DNA of 64,000 nt from positions 3,906,001 to 3,970,000 of the forward strand of contig NZ_CP133020.1 of NCBI RefSeq assembly GCF_030866825.1. Reading direction: 5' to 3'. The notes under the pieces were generated by a model, which made no database searches, was not told the DNA's origin, and saw nothing but the letters and a program-made list of their open reading frames with translations. Below are positions 26,638 to 35,998 of this stretch, in pieces. Each line of letters begins with the position of its first letter. The stretch's first letter is position 1. The DNA comes from Rathayibacter sp. SW19 (GTDB lineage Bacteria; Actinomycetota; Actinomycetes; Actinomycetales; Microbacteriaceae). Both the position numbers and the translations under genes were made by a program.

Positions 26638-26739
26638 TCTCTCCCTCTCGCTTGCGGTGCGATCATTGGCTTAACAGCCTACGCCGTGCATCGGTCAAAA
26701 TGTCCGCGAACGGCGACTCAACGAAGAAAAGGAATCCAC
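26638..26739. promoter_or_regulatory. Divergent promoter region, PucR gene / mmsA
   Basis: 102 bp separating the divergent PucR and mmsA genes. The only clear element is a Shine-Dalgarno (AAAAGGA) before GTG 26740. No strong palindrome was found. A PucR binding site is expected here from position. Confidence 0.4.
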
Positions 26740-28224
<1,485 letters not shown>

Positions 28225-28229
28225 TAACC

Positions 28230-28373
28230 GGTGGCCGAGTAGCTACGCGAGGCACGAGCGCCGCGTATCGAGACCTGGGGAGCCGATCTTCGAAACCGCC
28301 TCGCGGGTCTCGATACGCCCGCTCGCCCTTCGGCTCCGCTCAGGGACCGAAAGCTCGCGGGCTACTCGACCAA
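28230..28373. repeat. REP-like palindromic element between mmsA and aminotransferase
   Basis: The outer arms start at GGTGGCCGAGTAGC and end at GCTACTCGACC. The inner perfect pair is GCGTATCGAGACC (28263-28275) and GGTCTCGATACGC (28306-28318). It contains the CTTCGGCTCCGCTCAGGGACC block shared with the element at 8019-8040. It separates two genes that otherwise look co-transcribed. Confidence 0.92.
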
Positions 28374-28392
28374 CGAAACGGAAGGAATTTTC

Positions 28393-29811
28393 ATGACCAC
28401 AATTACTGATACCGACGAACTCACGACGGCCGAATACACGGACCGCCACGGTGCTTCGCACGCACTCCCGGCTGCCGCAGCGGAGGCGCAAGTACGCGCT
28501 GACGACCGCGGGCACGTGTTCCACTCGTGGAGCGCGCAGGCGCAGATCGACCCGCTGCCGATCGCGGCAGCGGCCGGCTCGACGTTCTGGGACTACGCGG
28601 GCAACGCGTATCTTGATTTCTCATCGCAGTTGGTGAACTTGAATCTGGGGCATCAGCATCCGGATCTGGTTGCTGCGATCCAGCAGCAGGCAGGTCGGTT
28701 GTCGACGATCCAGCCGGCACTCGCAAACGATGTGCGCGGCGAGCTTGCCCGCCGTATCACCGAGAAAGCCCCAGACGGCTTCAACAAGGTGTTCTTCACC
28801 AACGGTGGGGCGGATGCCAACGAGTACGCCGTGCGGATGGCGCGCCAGTTCACCGGCCGCCGCAAGGTGCTCTCGATGTATCGCTCGTACCACGGCAGCA
28901 CCGCCACCGCGATCTCGTTGACTGGTGACCCGCGTCGCTGGTCGAATGAGCCGAGCGACGGATCCGTTGCGCACTTCTTCGGGCCGTACCTGTACCGCTC
29001 GGCATTCCACGCAACCACCCAGGAAGAAGAGGCGCAGCGCGCGCTCGAACACCTGGAGAGCGTCATCGTCCTCGAGGGCGCAGCTACCGTTGCGGCGATC
29101 ATCATCGAAACGGTCGTCGGCACCAACGGGGTGCTCGTGCCGCCGCCCGGCTATCTCGCCGGTGTGCGTGCGCTGTGCGACAAGTACGGCATCGTCTACA
29201 TCGCCGATGAAGTCATGGTCGGTTTCGGGCGCATCGGCGAGTGGTTCGCGGTCAACGCGTTCGACGTCGTGCCCGACCTGATCAGCTTCGCCAAGGGCGT
29301 CAACTCCGGTTACGTGCCGCTCGGCGGCGTCGTCATTTCGGATGCGATCGCGCACTCCTTCGATAATCGCGTGTTCCCGGGTGGGTTGACCTACTCCGGG
29401 CATCCGCTGGCGTGTGCGGCCGGGGTCGCGACGTTCGAGGTGTTCGAGAGGGACGGCATCCTGGAGCGGGTGCGTGACCTGGGTTCACGCGTGATCGAGC
29501 CGGAGATTCGCAGCTGGGTCGCGAAGCATCCGTCGATCGGCGACATCCGCGGCCGCGGATTCTTCTGGGCGGTCGAACTGGTGCGGTCGAGGGACACGCG
29601 CGAGCCGCTCGTGCCGTTCAACGCGACCGGCGAAGCTGCAGCACCGATGAACGCGGTGGCCGCTGCGATCAAGAAGGCCGGTGTGTGGCCGTTCATCCAC
29701 TTCAACGGTGTTCACATCGCACCCCCGCTGATCATCGCGGAGGACGAGCTGCGTCAGGGCCTTGCCGTGATCGAGGCTGCGCTGAGCATCGCGGACGGCT
29801 ACGTGGCGTAA
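28393..29811 (+). CDS. Class III (omega) aminotransferase, probable beta-alanine/amine:pyruvate transaminase
   Basis: PLP enzyme of 472 residues. The Schiff-base Lys is in LISFAKGVNSGYVPLGG; the cofactor-contacting Asp is in YIADEVMVGFGRIG; FTNGGADANEYAVRMAR and YRSYHGSTATAISLTGD match the omega-amino acid:pyruvate branch of class III enzymes. It lies downstream of mmsA across a REP-like element and has GAAGGAA before ATG 28393. The pair would turn beta-alanine into malonate semialdehyde and then acetyl-CoA; beta-alanine could come from spermidine or 1,3-diaminopropane breakdown. The substrate is inferred from context. Confidence 0.88.
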   Translation: MTTITDTDELTTAEYTDRHGASHALPAAAAEAQVRADDRGHVFHSWSAQAQIDPLPIAAAAGSTFWDYAGNAYLDFSSQLVNLNLGHQHPDLVAAIQQQAGRLSTIQPALANDVRGELARRITEKAPDGFNKVFFTNGGADANEYAVRMARQFTGRRKVLSMYRSYHGSTATAISLTGDPRRWSNEPSDGSVAHFFGPYLYRSAFHATTQEEEAQRALEHLESVIVLEGAATVAAIIIETVVGTNGVLVPPPGYLAGVRALCDKYGIVYIADEVMVGFGRIGEWFAVNAFDVVPDLISFAKGVNSGYVPLGGVVISDAIAHSFDNRVFPGGLTYSGHPLACAAGVATFEVFERDGILERVRDLGSRVIEPEIRSWVAKHPSIGDIRGRGFFWAVELVRSRDTREPLVPFNATGEAAAPMNAVAAAIKKAGVWPFIHFNGVHIAPPLIIAEDELRQGLAVIEAALSIADGYVA

Positions 29812-29820
29812 ACCCACACC

Positions 29821-29934
29821 GGTGGTCGAGTAGCGAGCGCAAGCGAGTGTATCGAGACCCATATCGACGCTCCTTCGTGGAGGTCGTCGGTCTCGATACG
29901 CCCGCTCGCTCCGCTCGCGGGCTACTCGACCACC
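29821..29934. repeat. REP-like palindromic element
   Basis: Starts GGTGGTCGAGTAGCGAGCGC and ends GCTACTCGACCACC; inner GTATCGAGACC and GGTCTCGATAC are complementary. It lies between the convergent aminotransferase and serine hydrolase genes and ends six bases before the hydrolase stop. Likely also a transcript end. Confidence 0.92.
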
Positions 29935-29940
29935 GAATCG

Positions 29941-31743
29941 TCAGTCTGTGAACGCCCTGGAGTAGAGGCAGCCATCTCTGTCGCACCAGGCGGCATAGCC
30001 GTCCACGAGGGGCCCGAAGCGCAACCGTTCAGGCAGCCATTCGTCTGCGCCGATCCGAAAAACGCCGGGTTCGAGCTCGACGAGCGGAACGTCTTCCGCA
30101 GGCGCCTCGACACCGGTCGCAGCGATCAGCACGAGTGATCCCGCCCGCAACACCACGCGAAAGCTGGTGAACCACGGCGAGTACGAGCGATAATGCCCGA
30201 CGTAGGCGCGAAGTGAATATGACTGCGACGAGGCAGCCGAACCATGAGACTCCGGCGGCGCACCGTCGCCGAGCGCGAACTCGATGTCTCCCCAAGCCCA
30301 CACGGCACGGTCGTCGCGAGACTCGAACTCGAACTCGAACTCGAACTCGAACTCGAAAGCGAACCTCCGAAACTGCGGATGCGTCGTGGCGACTCGCGCC
30401 CCCCACCCCCACATCATCGGCGCAGTAACGCCCTCCGACTCAATCGTCAGCGTTGCTACGCCCGCATCGGCGGACGACACCGGGTCCTGACGAATCGTGA
30501 CCGCGACCTCCCGGCCGGTCGCATCGCGGCCCGTGAACGCGCCGAGCATCGCCGGGTCAATCGAACGGGGACGAGCGGCGTCCGCTGAGTCTGCGGCAGC
30601 GGCCGGCGCGCGCCATACCGAAGGTTGCAGGTGCGTCGGGGCTTCACGCCCGCCCGCCCAGGCCGCGGCGGCACGTGCGATCACCTCCGCCACGGGACTG
30701 TCCCCGTTCGCATTGGTCAGCACAACCACACCGAGGCCTTCGGTGACATCTGCCCAGATGAACGACGCGTAGCCGACCATGCCGCCACCGTGGCTGAGCA
30801 CCGTGCGCCCGCCGTGCCGTTCGACGTTGATGCCCAACCCGTAACGGCTGTCGTCGGCGGGCGCGCATCCGGCAAGTTGGAGCGTGTCTTCACCGCCCGG
30901 GGCCAGGTCGGAGGTCATGCGCTCGAATGCGGCGGGTGAGAGGACTCGCGCACCGGAGAGCGCTCCGGCGCCCAGCAGCATCCGCACGAATCCGGCCATA
31001 CCGGCCGCCGGTGCGGCGATGTTGCCGTCGCCGCCGGCAACCTCCAACCACGTGGCAGGGGCAAGAGGCTCGCCTGGAAGCCACGGACGATCGTCGTGCA
31101 GCGGTGCATAGCCGGTTGCCAACAGCGGACGATGCTCATGCCGCACCGCAGCGATCGCCGCGGTCATCCCGAGCGGATGCAGCACGCGGGTGCTGACAAG
31201 TTGGGCGAGGGTGCGACCCGTCACGGCAGCCGCTGCGAGCGAGAGCAGGATGTAGCCGAGGTTGGAGTAGTGGAAGTGCTCGCCGACCGGGGCCAGCACG
31301 CTGCCCGCGGCCAACAGTGCTTGCGCCAGTTCATCCGGCATGGCATCCGCGCCGGAGATGAGCCCGGCACTGTGGTGCAGCAGGTTGCGGACGGTGATCA
31401 GCTCGGCACCGTCGGCCTCGAACCACGGCAGGAGGTCGACGATCGGTGTCTCCAGCCCGAAGCGGCCCTCGTCGATCAGCTGGTGAATGACGATCGCGGT
31501 TGCAACCTTGCTGATCGAACCGATCTCGAACAGCTCTTCGCCGGTGACCGGCGTGCCGGCGTCCAGGTTTGCGAATCCGAACGGGCGCGTCAGGAGCGTG
31601 CCTGCGCGGTCGACGACCGCGACCACACCGCCGGGCACCGGCCAGTGCTCCTGGATATCTGCAAGAAGAACGTCGAGTTGCCCTCCGACCGCGGCGCCGC
31701 TGTCATTCGCGGCATCCTCGATGCCATCCACGGGGCTCGTCAC
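29941..31743 (-). CDS. Serine hydrolase (class C beta-lactamase/D-aminopeptidase fold)
   Basis: Beta-lactamase-fold hydrolase of 600 residues without a signal peptide, so probably cytoplasmic. Active-site motifs are S-I-S-K (EIGSISKVAT, about residue 75), Y-S-N (HFHYSNLGYILL) and a third motif H-G-G in VLSHGGGMVGY. After the catalytic domain (to about residue 370) comes a C-terminal beta-rich extension like that of EstB/D-aminopeptidase relatives, containing (FE)6 from a 6-bp repeat. GTG 31743 overlaps the stop of the decarboxylase-like gene (GTGA). As the last gene of a peptide-import cluster it may act on D-amino-acid peptides or amides; this is inference. Confidence 0.85.
   Translation of the reverse strand: MTSPVDGIEDAANDSGAAVGGQLDVLLADIQEHWPVPGGVVAVVDRAGTLLTRPFGFANLDAGTPVTGEELFEIGSISKVATAIVIHQLIDEGRFGLETPIVDLLPWFEADGAELITVRNLLHHSAGLISGADAMPDELAQALLAAGSVLAPVGEHFHYSNLGYILLSLAAAAVTGRTLAQLVSTRVLHPLGMTAAIAAVRHEHRPLLATGYAPLHDDRPWLPGEPLAPATWLEVAGGDGNIAAPAAGMAGFVRMLLGAGALSGARVLSPAAFERMTSDLAPGGEDTLQLAGCAPADDSRYGLGINVERHGGRTVLSHGGGMVGYASFIWADVTEGLGVVVLTNANGDSPVAEVIARAAAAWAGGREAPTHLQPSVWRAPAAAADSADAARPRSIDPAMLGAFTGRDATGREVAVTIRQDPVSSADAGVATLTIESEGVTAPMMWGWGARVATTHPQFRRFAFEFEFEFEFEFESRDDRAVWAWGDIEFALGDGAPPESHGSAASSQSYSLRAYVGHYRSYSPWFTSFRVVLRAGSLVLIAATGVEAPAEDVPLVELEPGVFRIGADEWLPERLRFGPLVDGYAAWCDRDGCLYSRAFTD
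30322..30357. repeat. Hexanucleotide microsatellite (CTCGAA)6 inside the serine hydrolase
   Basis: Six perfect CTCGAA units on the plus strand, read on the minus strand as (Phe-Glu)6. Copy-number change would lengthen or shorten an alternating FE strand without breaking the frame. Confidence 0.97.
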
Positions 31744-33002
31744 CGGCGATCACGCTCGATCAGTTGTTCACGGCGGAGCAGGTCGTCGATGTTTTCGCGA
31801 CGCACGGCCAGGCGGGCGACACCCTCTCGGCAGAACACGACCGGCGGTCGAAGTGCGGCGTTGTAATTGTTCGACATCGTGTAACAATAGGCGCCGGTCA
31901 CCGGCACCGTCAGCAGGTCGCCGACCTCCGGGTGCACGAGCGGGATGTCGCGCACGAGAGTGTCGCCGGATTCGCAGTGCCGGCCGACGACATCCACCGT
32001 CTCGAGCGGCCCGGTTTTGTCGATGATGGATGGCTGGAACGGCTGCCCGTAGAGCGATACCTCCAGGTTGTCGCCCATGCCGCCGTCGACTGCAACATGT
32101 GTGCGCACGCCGTGCTTGACGGTGACCACGCGATACGCCGTGATGCCGTTCGGCGCGACCATGGACCGGCCCGGCTCGACGAGCAGCTCGACGTCCGCAC
32201 CGAGGTGCCGGTGCACCGCAGCGACGACACGCTCCGCATACTCGTCGACGGATGGCGCGACGTCCTCGCTCACGTATCTCACGCCGAGCCCGCCGCCGAG
32301 ATCGTAGACCGGGAAGTGTTCCAGTCGGCCGAGGGCGGCAACTTCCGCCTCGAACTGAGCAACGTCGAGGATCTGTGAGCCGATGTGCGCGTGCAGTCCG
32401 CGCAGTTCGAGCATCGGTTCGCGGCGGATGCGGGCGATCACCCCCTCGATCTGCCCCGACGGAATGCCGAACTTTGATGCATCACTTCCGGTGGCCATCG
32501 CCGAGTGCGTGGACGCATCCACCGCCGGGCTCACCCGCAGCAACACCGGCACCAGCGCGCTCGCGAGCCGCGCGATCCGGTCGACGTCGTCGAGATTGTC
32601 GATCACGATGTAGCGCACGCCGGCGTCGAGCGCGGTCTGGATGTCGGCATCCGTCTTCGCGTTGCCGTGCAGCACCATCCGCGACGGGTCGGCGCCGCCG
32701 GCCACGGCGATCAGCAGCTCGCCGCCGGCCGCGACATCGCTGCCGCAGCCTTCCTCGGCGATCGCCCCGATGACGGATGCGCTAGGGAAACTTTTCGAAG
32801 CGAACAACACCAGCGAATTCGGATGCCGTGTCGCGAACGCCTCGCGGTACTCGCGTGCGCGCGTCCGCAGTGCGCCCTCGTCGATGACATAGGCCGGGGT
32901 GCCGAACTGTTCGACGACGTCGGCCACGGCACAGCCGCCGACGATCAGCCGACCACGGTCGTCGAGGCCGGTGCCCGCGGGATACAGACTCAGGTCGATC
33001 AT
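31740..33002 (-). CDS. Diaminopimelate decarboxylase-like PLP enzyme (fold III)
   Basis: Alanine-racemase-fold PLP decarboxylase of 420 residues. The Schiff-base Lys is in VLFASKSFPSASV; HIGSQ, EPGRSMVA, the substrate-contacting GRHCESGD and GAYCYTMSNNYN all match LysA-type diaminopimelate decarboxylases. The start ATG 33002 has GAAGGTG upstream. It is embedded in a peptide-import and amino-acid cluster, between an FGGY kinase and a serine hydrolase, not with lysine biosynthesis genes. It may therefore decarboxylate DAP released from imported peptides, or a related D-stereocentre diamino acid. The call to family is firm, the substrate is not. Confidence 0.85.
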   Translation of the reverse strand: MIDLSLYPAGTGLDDRGRLIVGGCAVADVVEQFGTPAYVIDEGALRTRAREYREAFATRHPNSLVLFASKSFPSASVIGAIAEEGCGSDVAAGGELLIAVAGGADPSRMVLHGNAKTDADIQTALDAGVRYIVIDNLDDVDRIARLASALVPVLLRVSPAVDASTHSAMATGSDASKFGIPSGQIEGVIARIRREPMLELRGLHAHIGSQILDVAQFEAEVAALGRLEHFPVYDLGGGLGVRYVSEDVAPSVDEYAERVVAAVHRHLGADVELLVEPGRSMVAPNGITAYRVVTVKHGVRTHVAVDGGMGDNLEVSLYGQPFQPSIIDKTGPLETVDVVGRHCESGDTLVRDIPLVHPEVGDLLTVPVTGAYCYTMSNNYNAALRPPVVFCREGVARLAVRRENIDDLLRREQLIERDRR

Positions 33003-33018
33003 TGCTACACCTTCGCAT

Positions 33019-34503
33019 TCATTGTGCGGCCTCCGGGTAGAGTGCCCGACGCCCCGCATCGTGTTCCGCCGCACGATCGTCCCAGAGAGCGCTGCGCGTC
33101 GGATCCGGTTCGATGATCGACGCGTGCGACGCCGGTTCGAGACTCCAGTCGAGGGCTGCGCCTGCGGCCCAGTACGCGGCGCCGAGAGCGGAATGGTCGT
33201 GCTCACTGCCCGCAACGGAAACCGGGCGGCCGGCGGCATCGGCCAGGTCCTGCCTGAATAATGCGGATGTCGCGCTCGCGCCCGACACGCAAATCGGCTC
33301 GGCCGCACCCGCGGCTACTGCGCCGTCGAGTACGGCCAGGCAGCGACGGGATTCGACGATGATTCCGTTCAGCAGCCCGCGGGCCAGGCTCGCACGCGTC
33401 GTTCCGAGCGATAATCCGTTCACGGCGCCGGCAAGCCGTGGATCCCACAGTGCGCCTTGCTCCCCAGGAGCCAGATAGGGCAGGAAGACGGGTGCGGCTG
33501 ATGCTGGCGCGTCCGAGGCGAGCGCGACGAGTTCGGCAGGCCCTCCGCTCAAGCCCAGCAGTTCAGCGAGCCAGGCCAGCGCGGAACCGGTGGCGAGGAG
33601 GTCCATTTCCAGACCGTAACCGACCTCGGCCATCGGCGTCACGAGGAACCGTTGTTCGCGATCGAACACCGGTTGCCTGCTTACCGTGAGGATCACCGTG
33701 CTCGTTCCGGCGATGTAGGCCGTCTGCCCTGCAGCAGTGACCCCGAGTCCGTACGCGCCGAGCACGGAGTCGGCTGCGCCCAGCACGACGGGCACACGCC
33801 CGCAGCCGAGACTGTCGGCCAGTTCGGCACGCAGTGGCAGCCACCGGCCCGAAGCTGCGATCTCGGGCAGCCGAACGTCACCGAGCAGTGCACGCGCAGT
33901 ATCGTCCCAGCGGCCGGCTCCGATGTCGAAGCAGCCGAAGCCGGCCGCCGTGCTCGGGTCGGTCAGAAGTTCGCCCGTCAGTGCTTGGAACAGATAGTCC
34001 TTAGCCCCGGCAATTGTGAGGTCTGCGTCGTCGCGCGCCCGCTCCGCGCCCGCATAACCATGACCGGCGGATGCGCGTCGCCGCTCATGCATCGGCAGCA
34101 GATAGCGGCCGTCAATCCGCGCTCCGGTCAGACGATAGCCGTGATCGGGGCCGAGCAGCTCGCGCAGGCGGGCGCCTTCGCCTTCGGCTCTGCCGTCTTC
34201 CCAGGTGATCGCGGGCCCCACAGGATTGCCGACGGCATCCAGTTCGACGAGCGTCGGCAACATGGCAGAAAGTCCGAAGGCGGCCCACCGTTGCGGGTCG
34301 ACAACGCCGGCCAACTCGCCGAGAGCAGACTTCAACGCGTTCAACCAGTCCTTCGGCGACTGTTCGGCCGCCCCTGCTACCGGCCGAGCAGTCGGATAGC
34401 TGCGTCGAGTCCGGCCGAGAACGCTCGCATCCTGCGCAACCGCAATCACCTTGACGCTGGAGGTGCCCAGGTCGATACCGATGACGGCCGGGCCGTTGTC
34501 CAC
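33019..34503 (-). CDS. FGGY-family carbohydrate kinase (xylulokinase-like)
   Basis: Sugar/polyol kinase of 494 residues. The N-terminal phosphate loop is IGIDLGTSSVKVIAV; ITWEDGRAEGEG and GRYLLPMHER follow; the C-terminal domain has YIAGTSTVIL, LPYLAPGEQGALWDP and ICVSGASATSALFRQDLADAAGRPVSV, all classic FGGY marks. GTG 34503 has GAGGGGGAG upstream. Finding a sugar kinase between a GSAM-like aminotransferase and a DAP-decarboxylase-like gene in a peptide-import operon is unusual and suggests that the imported compound has a sugar or polyol part. Confidence 0.9.
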   Translation of the reverse strand: MDNGPAVIGIDLGTSSVKVIAVAQDASVLGRTRRSYPTARPVAGAAEQSPKDWLNALKSALGELAGVVDPQRWAAFGLSAMLPTLVELDAVGNPVGPAITWEDGRAEGEGARLRELLGPDHGYRLTGARIDGRYLLPMHERRRASAGHGYAGAERARDDADLTIAGAKDYLFQALTGELLTDPSTAAGFGCFDIGAGRWDDTARALLGDVRLPEIAASGRWLPLRAELADSLGCGRVPVVLGAADSVLGAYGLGVTAAGQTAYIAGTSTVILTVSRQPVFDREQRFLVTPMAEVGYGLEMDLLATGSALAWLAELLGLSGGPAELVALASDAPASAAPVFLPYLAPGEQGALWDPRLAGAVNGLSLGTTRASLARGLLNGIIVESRRCLAVLDGAVAAGAAEPICVSGASATSALFRQDLADAAGRPVSVAGSEHDHSALGAAYWAAGAALDWSLEPASHASIIEPDPTRSALWDDRAAEHDAGRRALYPEAAQ

Positions 34504-34574
34504 AATGACTCCCCCTCGCTGTGCGCCTGTGGCCGCCAGCCTACAAGCCGCGATTGCCCGAGTCGCCGCCCTCG

Positions 34575-35942
34575 TCAGTGCTGCGGTTGCACGGCCGGGA
34601 ACTCCTTCGCGACGACAGCGAGCGCATCCTCTGCAACGTTCAGCGTCTCATCGATGTCTGCGTCGGTGTGCACGAGCGAGACGAACAGGTTCTCGAATTG
34701 CAACGGGTGGAACAGCACACCGCGCACGATCATCTCCTGATACCAGCGCGTGAATGCCGGCTCGTTGGCGCTCGTCACCGCTTCGCGCCAGTTCTTGATC
34801 GGCTGCTTCGCGAACCAGAGCTGGAACACGGTGCCGAGCCCCTCGACGTAGGCATCGATTCCCGCCTCGTCCGCGAGCGTCTTGAGCCCGTCGGCCAAGC
34901 GATAACCCAGCGCACGTTGACGCTCGAACAGCCCAGGTTCGGCCAGCACGTCCATCGTCGCAGAGACAGCGGCACATTGGATCATGTTCGCGTTGTAGGT
35001 GCCGGAGTGCGAGTAGCTGCCGTCTGCGATCATGTGCATCGCCTCGAGGGTGCCGCCGACCGCCGCCACCGGGAATCCGCCGCCCAGCCCCTTCGCCAAT
35101 GTAGTGAGGTCAGGCAGAACACCGAAGTACTCTTGGGCTCCCCCTCGCGCAAAGCGGAAACCGGTGATGACCTCGTCGAAAATCAGCAGCGCACCGTGCT
35201 TTCGCGTCTCGGAACGCAGCAACTCGAGATAGCCCGGCTCCGGCAGGATGCACCCGGTGTTGAACACAGCCGGCTCCGTCAGCACCGCTGCAACCTCGTC
35301 GCCGCGCTCGTCCATCAACCGCGCGAAGCTTTCCGGGTCGTTCCAGGTGAGCACTTCGAGGGTTCCGGCCAACTCTTCAGGAACACCCGGCCCCATCGCC
35401 ACCGGTCGCGGGTGATCGGCTGGCCCAGCCAGCTCCGGGTCGACATGGTTCGACCAGTACACCGTGTCTTGCCAGCCGTGGTAGTGGCCCTCGAAGCGTA
35501 CGACGATGCGCCGACCGGTCGTGGCTCGCGCAAGCCGCACAGCCGTGCCCACCGCCTCGGACCCCGAGTTCGTGAACCGCACCTGCTCGATGCCGGGCAC
35601 GGCGGCAACGACCTTCTCGGCCGCCTCGATCTCCAGGTCGTAGGGCAGCCCGAAGCACGTACCGTAGTCCGAGATCGCGTCGGCGACCGCCTTCGTGACG
35701 ACCGGATGCCGGTGGCCGAGAATCATCGGACCGAGCCCCAGCAAGTAATCGATGTACTCGTTCCCGTCAACATCGCGCAACCGCGAGCCTCTGCCCTCTG
35801 CAATGATTAGCGGGTAGGGGTTCCAGCCGTTGCGCGGCAGGCGAGCGGTGCTCCCCGCCCCGCCCGGGATGCTCCGTTTCGCGCGCTCGAACCGTTCACG
35901 GGTCCGAACGGTGCGAGTGGCGAAGTCCTGGTCGAAGGTCAT
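34575..35942 (-). CDS. Glutamate-1-semialdehyde aminomutase-like class III aminotransferase
   Basis: PLP enzyme of 455 residues. It has SIPGGAGSTARLPRNGW, NSGSEAVGTAVRLARA, FEGHYHGWQD, LIFDEVITGFRFARGG and the Schiff-base Lys in TLAKGLGGGFPVAAVGG, all typical of the GSAM subgroup. It is not called HemL because it lies in a catabolic/transport cluster with no heme genes, and GSAM-like enzymes of such clusters often act on other amino compounds. An operator-like palindrome lies immediately upstream, between it and the aminopeptidase gene. Confidence 0.85.
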   Translation of the reverse strand: MTFDQDFATRTVRTRERFERAKRSIPGGAGSTARLPRNGWNPYPLIIAEGRGSRLRDVDGNEYIDYLLGLGPMILGHRHPVVTKAVADAISDYGTCFGLPYDLEIEAAEKVVAAVPGIEQVRFTNSGSEAVGTAVRLARATTGRRIVVRFEGHYHGWQDTVYWSNHVDPELAGPADHPRPVAMGPGVPEELAGTLEVLTWNDPESFARLMDERGDEVAAVLTEPAVFNTGCILPEPGYLELLRSETRKHGALLIFDEVITGFRFARGGAQEYFGVLPDLTTLAKGLGGGFPVAAVGGTLEAMHMIADGSYSHSGTYNANMIQCAAVSATMDVLAEPGLFERQRALGYRLADGLKTLADEAGIDAYVEGLGTVFQLWFAKQPIKNWREAVTSANEPAFTRWYQEMIVRGVLFHPLQFENLFVSLVHTDADIDETLNVAEDALAVVAKEFPAVQPQH

Positions 35943-35962
35943 GTTCTCGCGCTCCTTGGCTC

Positions 35963-35998
35963 ATGATCATTAGTGATCATACTTAGCATACTAAGTAT
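35963..35998. promoter_or_regulatory. Double palindrome, candidate GntR operator
   Basis: Two adjacent palindromes lie in the 48-bp gap: ATGATCATTAGTGATCAT (35963-35980, two central mismatches) and ATACTTAG-CATA-CTAAGTAT (35979-35998, perfect 8-bp arms). The second overlaps the stop codon of the aminopeptidase gene. The core CATACTAAG recurs in inverse orientation at 39322-39330 in the promoter region of the same cluster. The GntR regulator at 43009-43836 is the natural candidate protein. Confidence 0.6.

Noticed and set aside
26125..26739. Upstream extension of the mmsA frame by about 205 codons
   Set aside because: It is antisense to the PucR regulator, and the MMSDH domain begins right after GTG 26740, which has a ribosome-binding site.
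30428..30500. Frameshift or pseudogene in the serine hydrolase because of the (FE)6 run
   Set aside because: The six-base unit keeps the frame, and conserved-looking sequence continues on both sides, so the gene appears intact.
34575..35942. Naming the GSAM-like gene hemL
   Set aside because: Sequence belongs to the wider GSAM group, but there are no heme-synthesis neighbours and the gene is inside a peptide-import operon.
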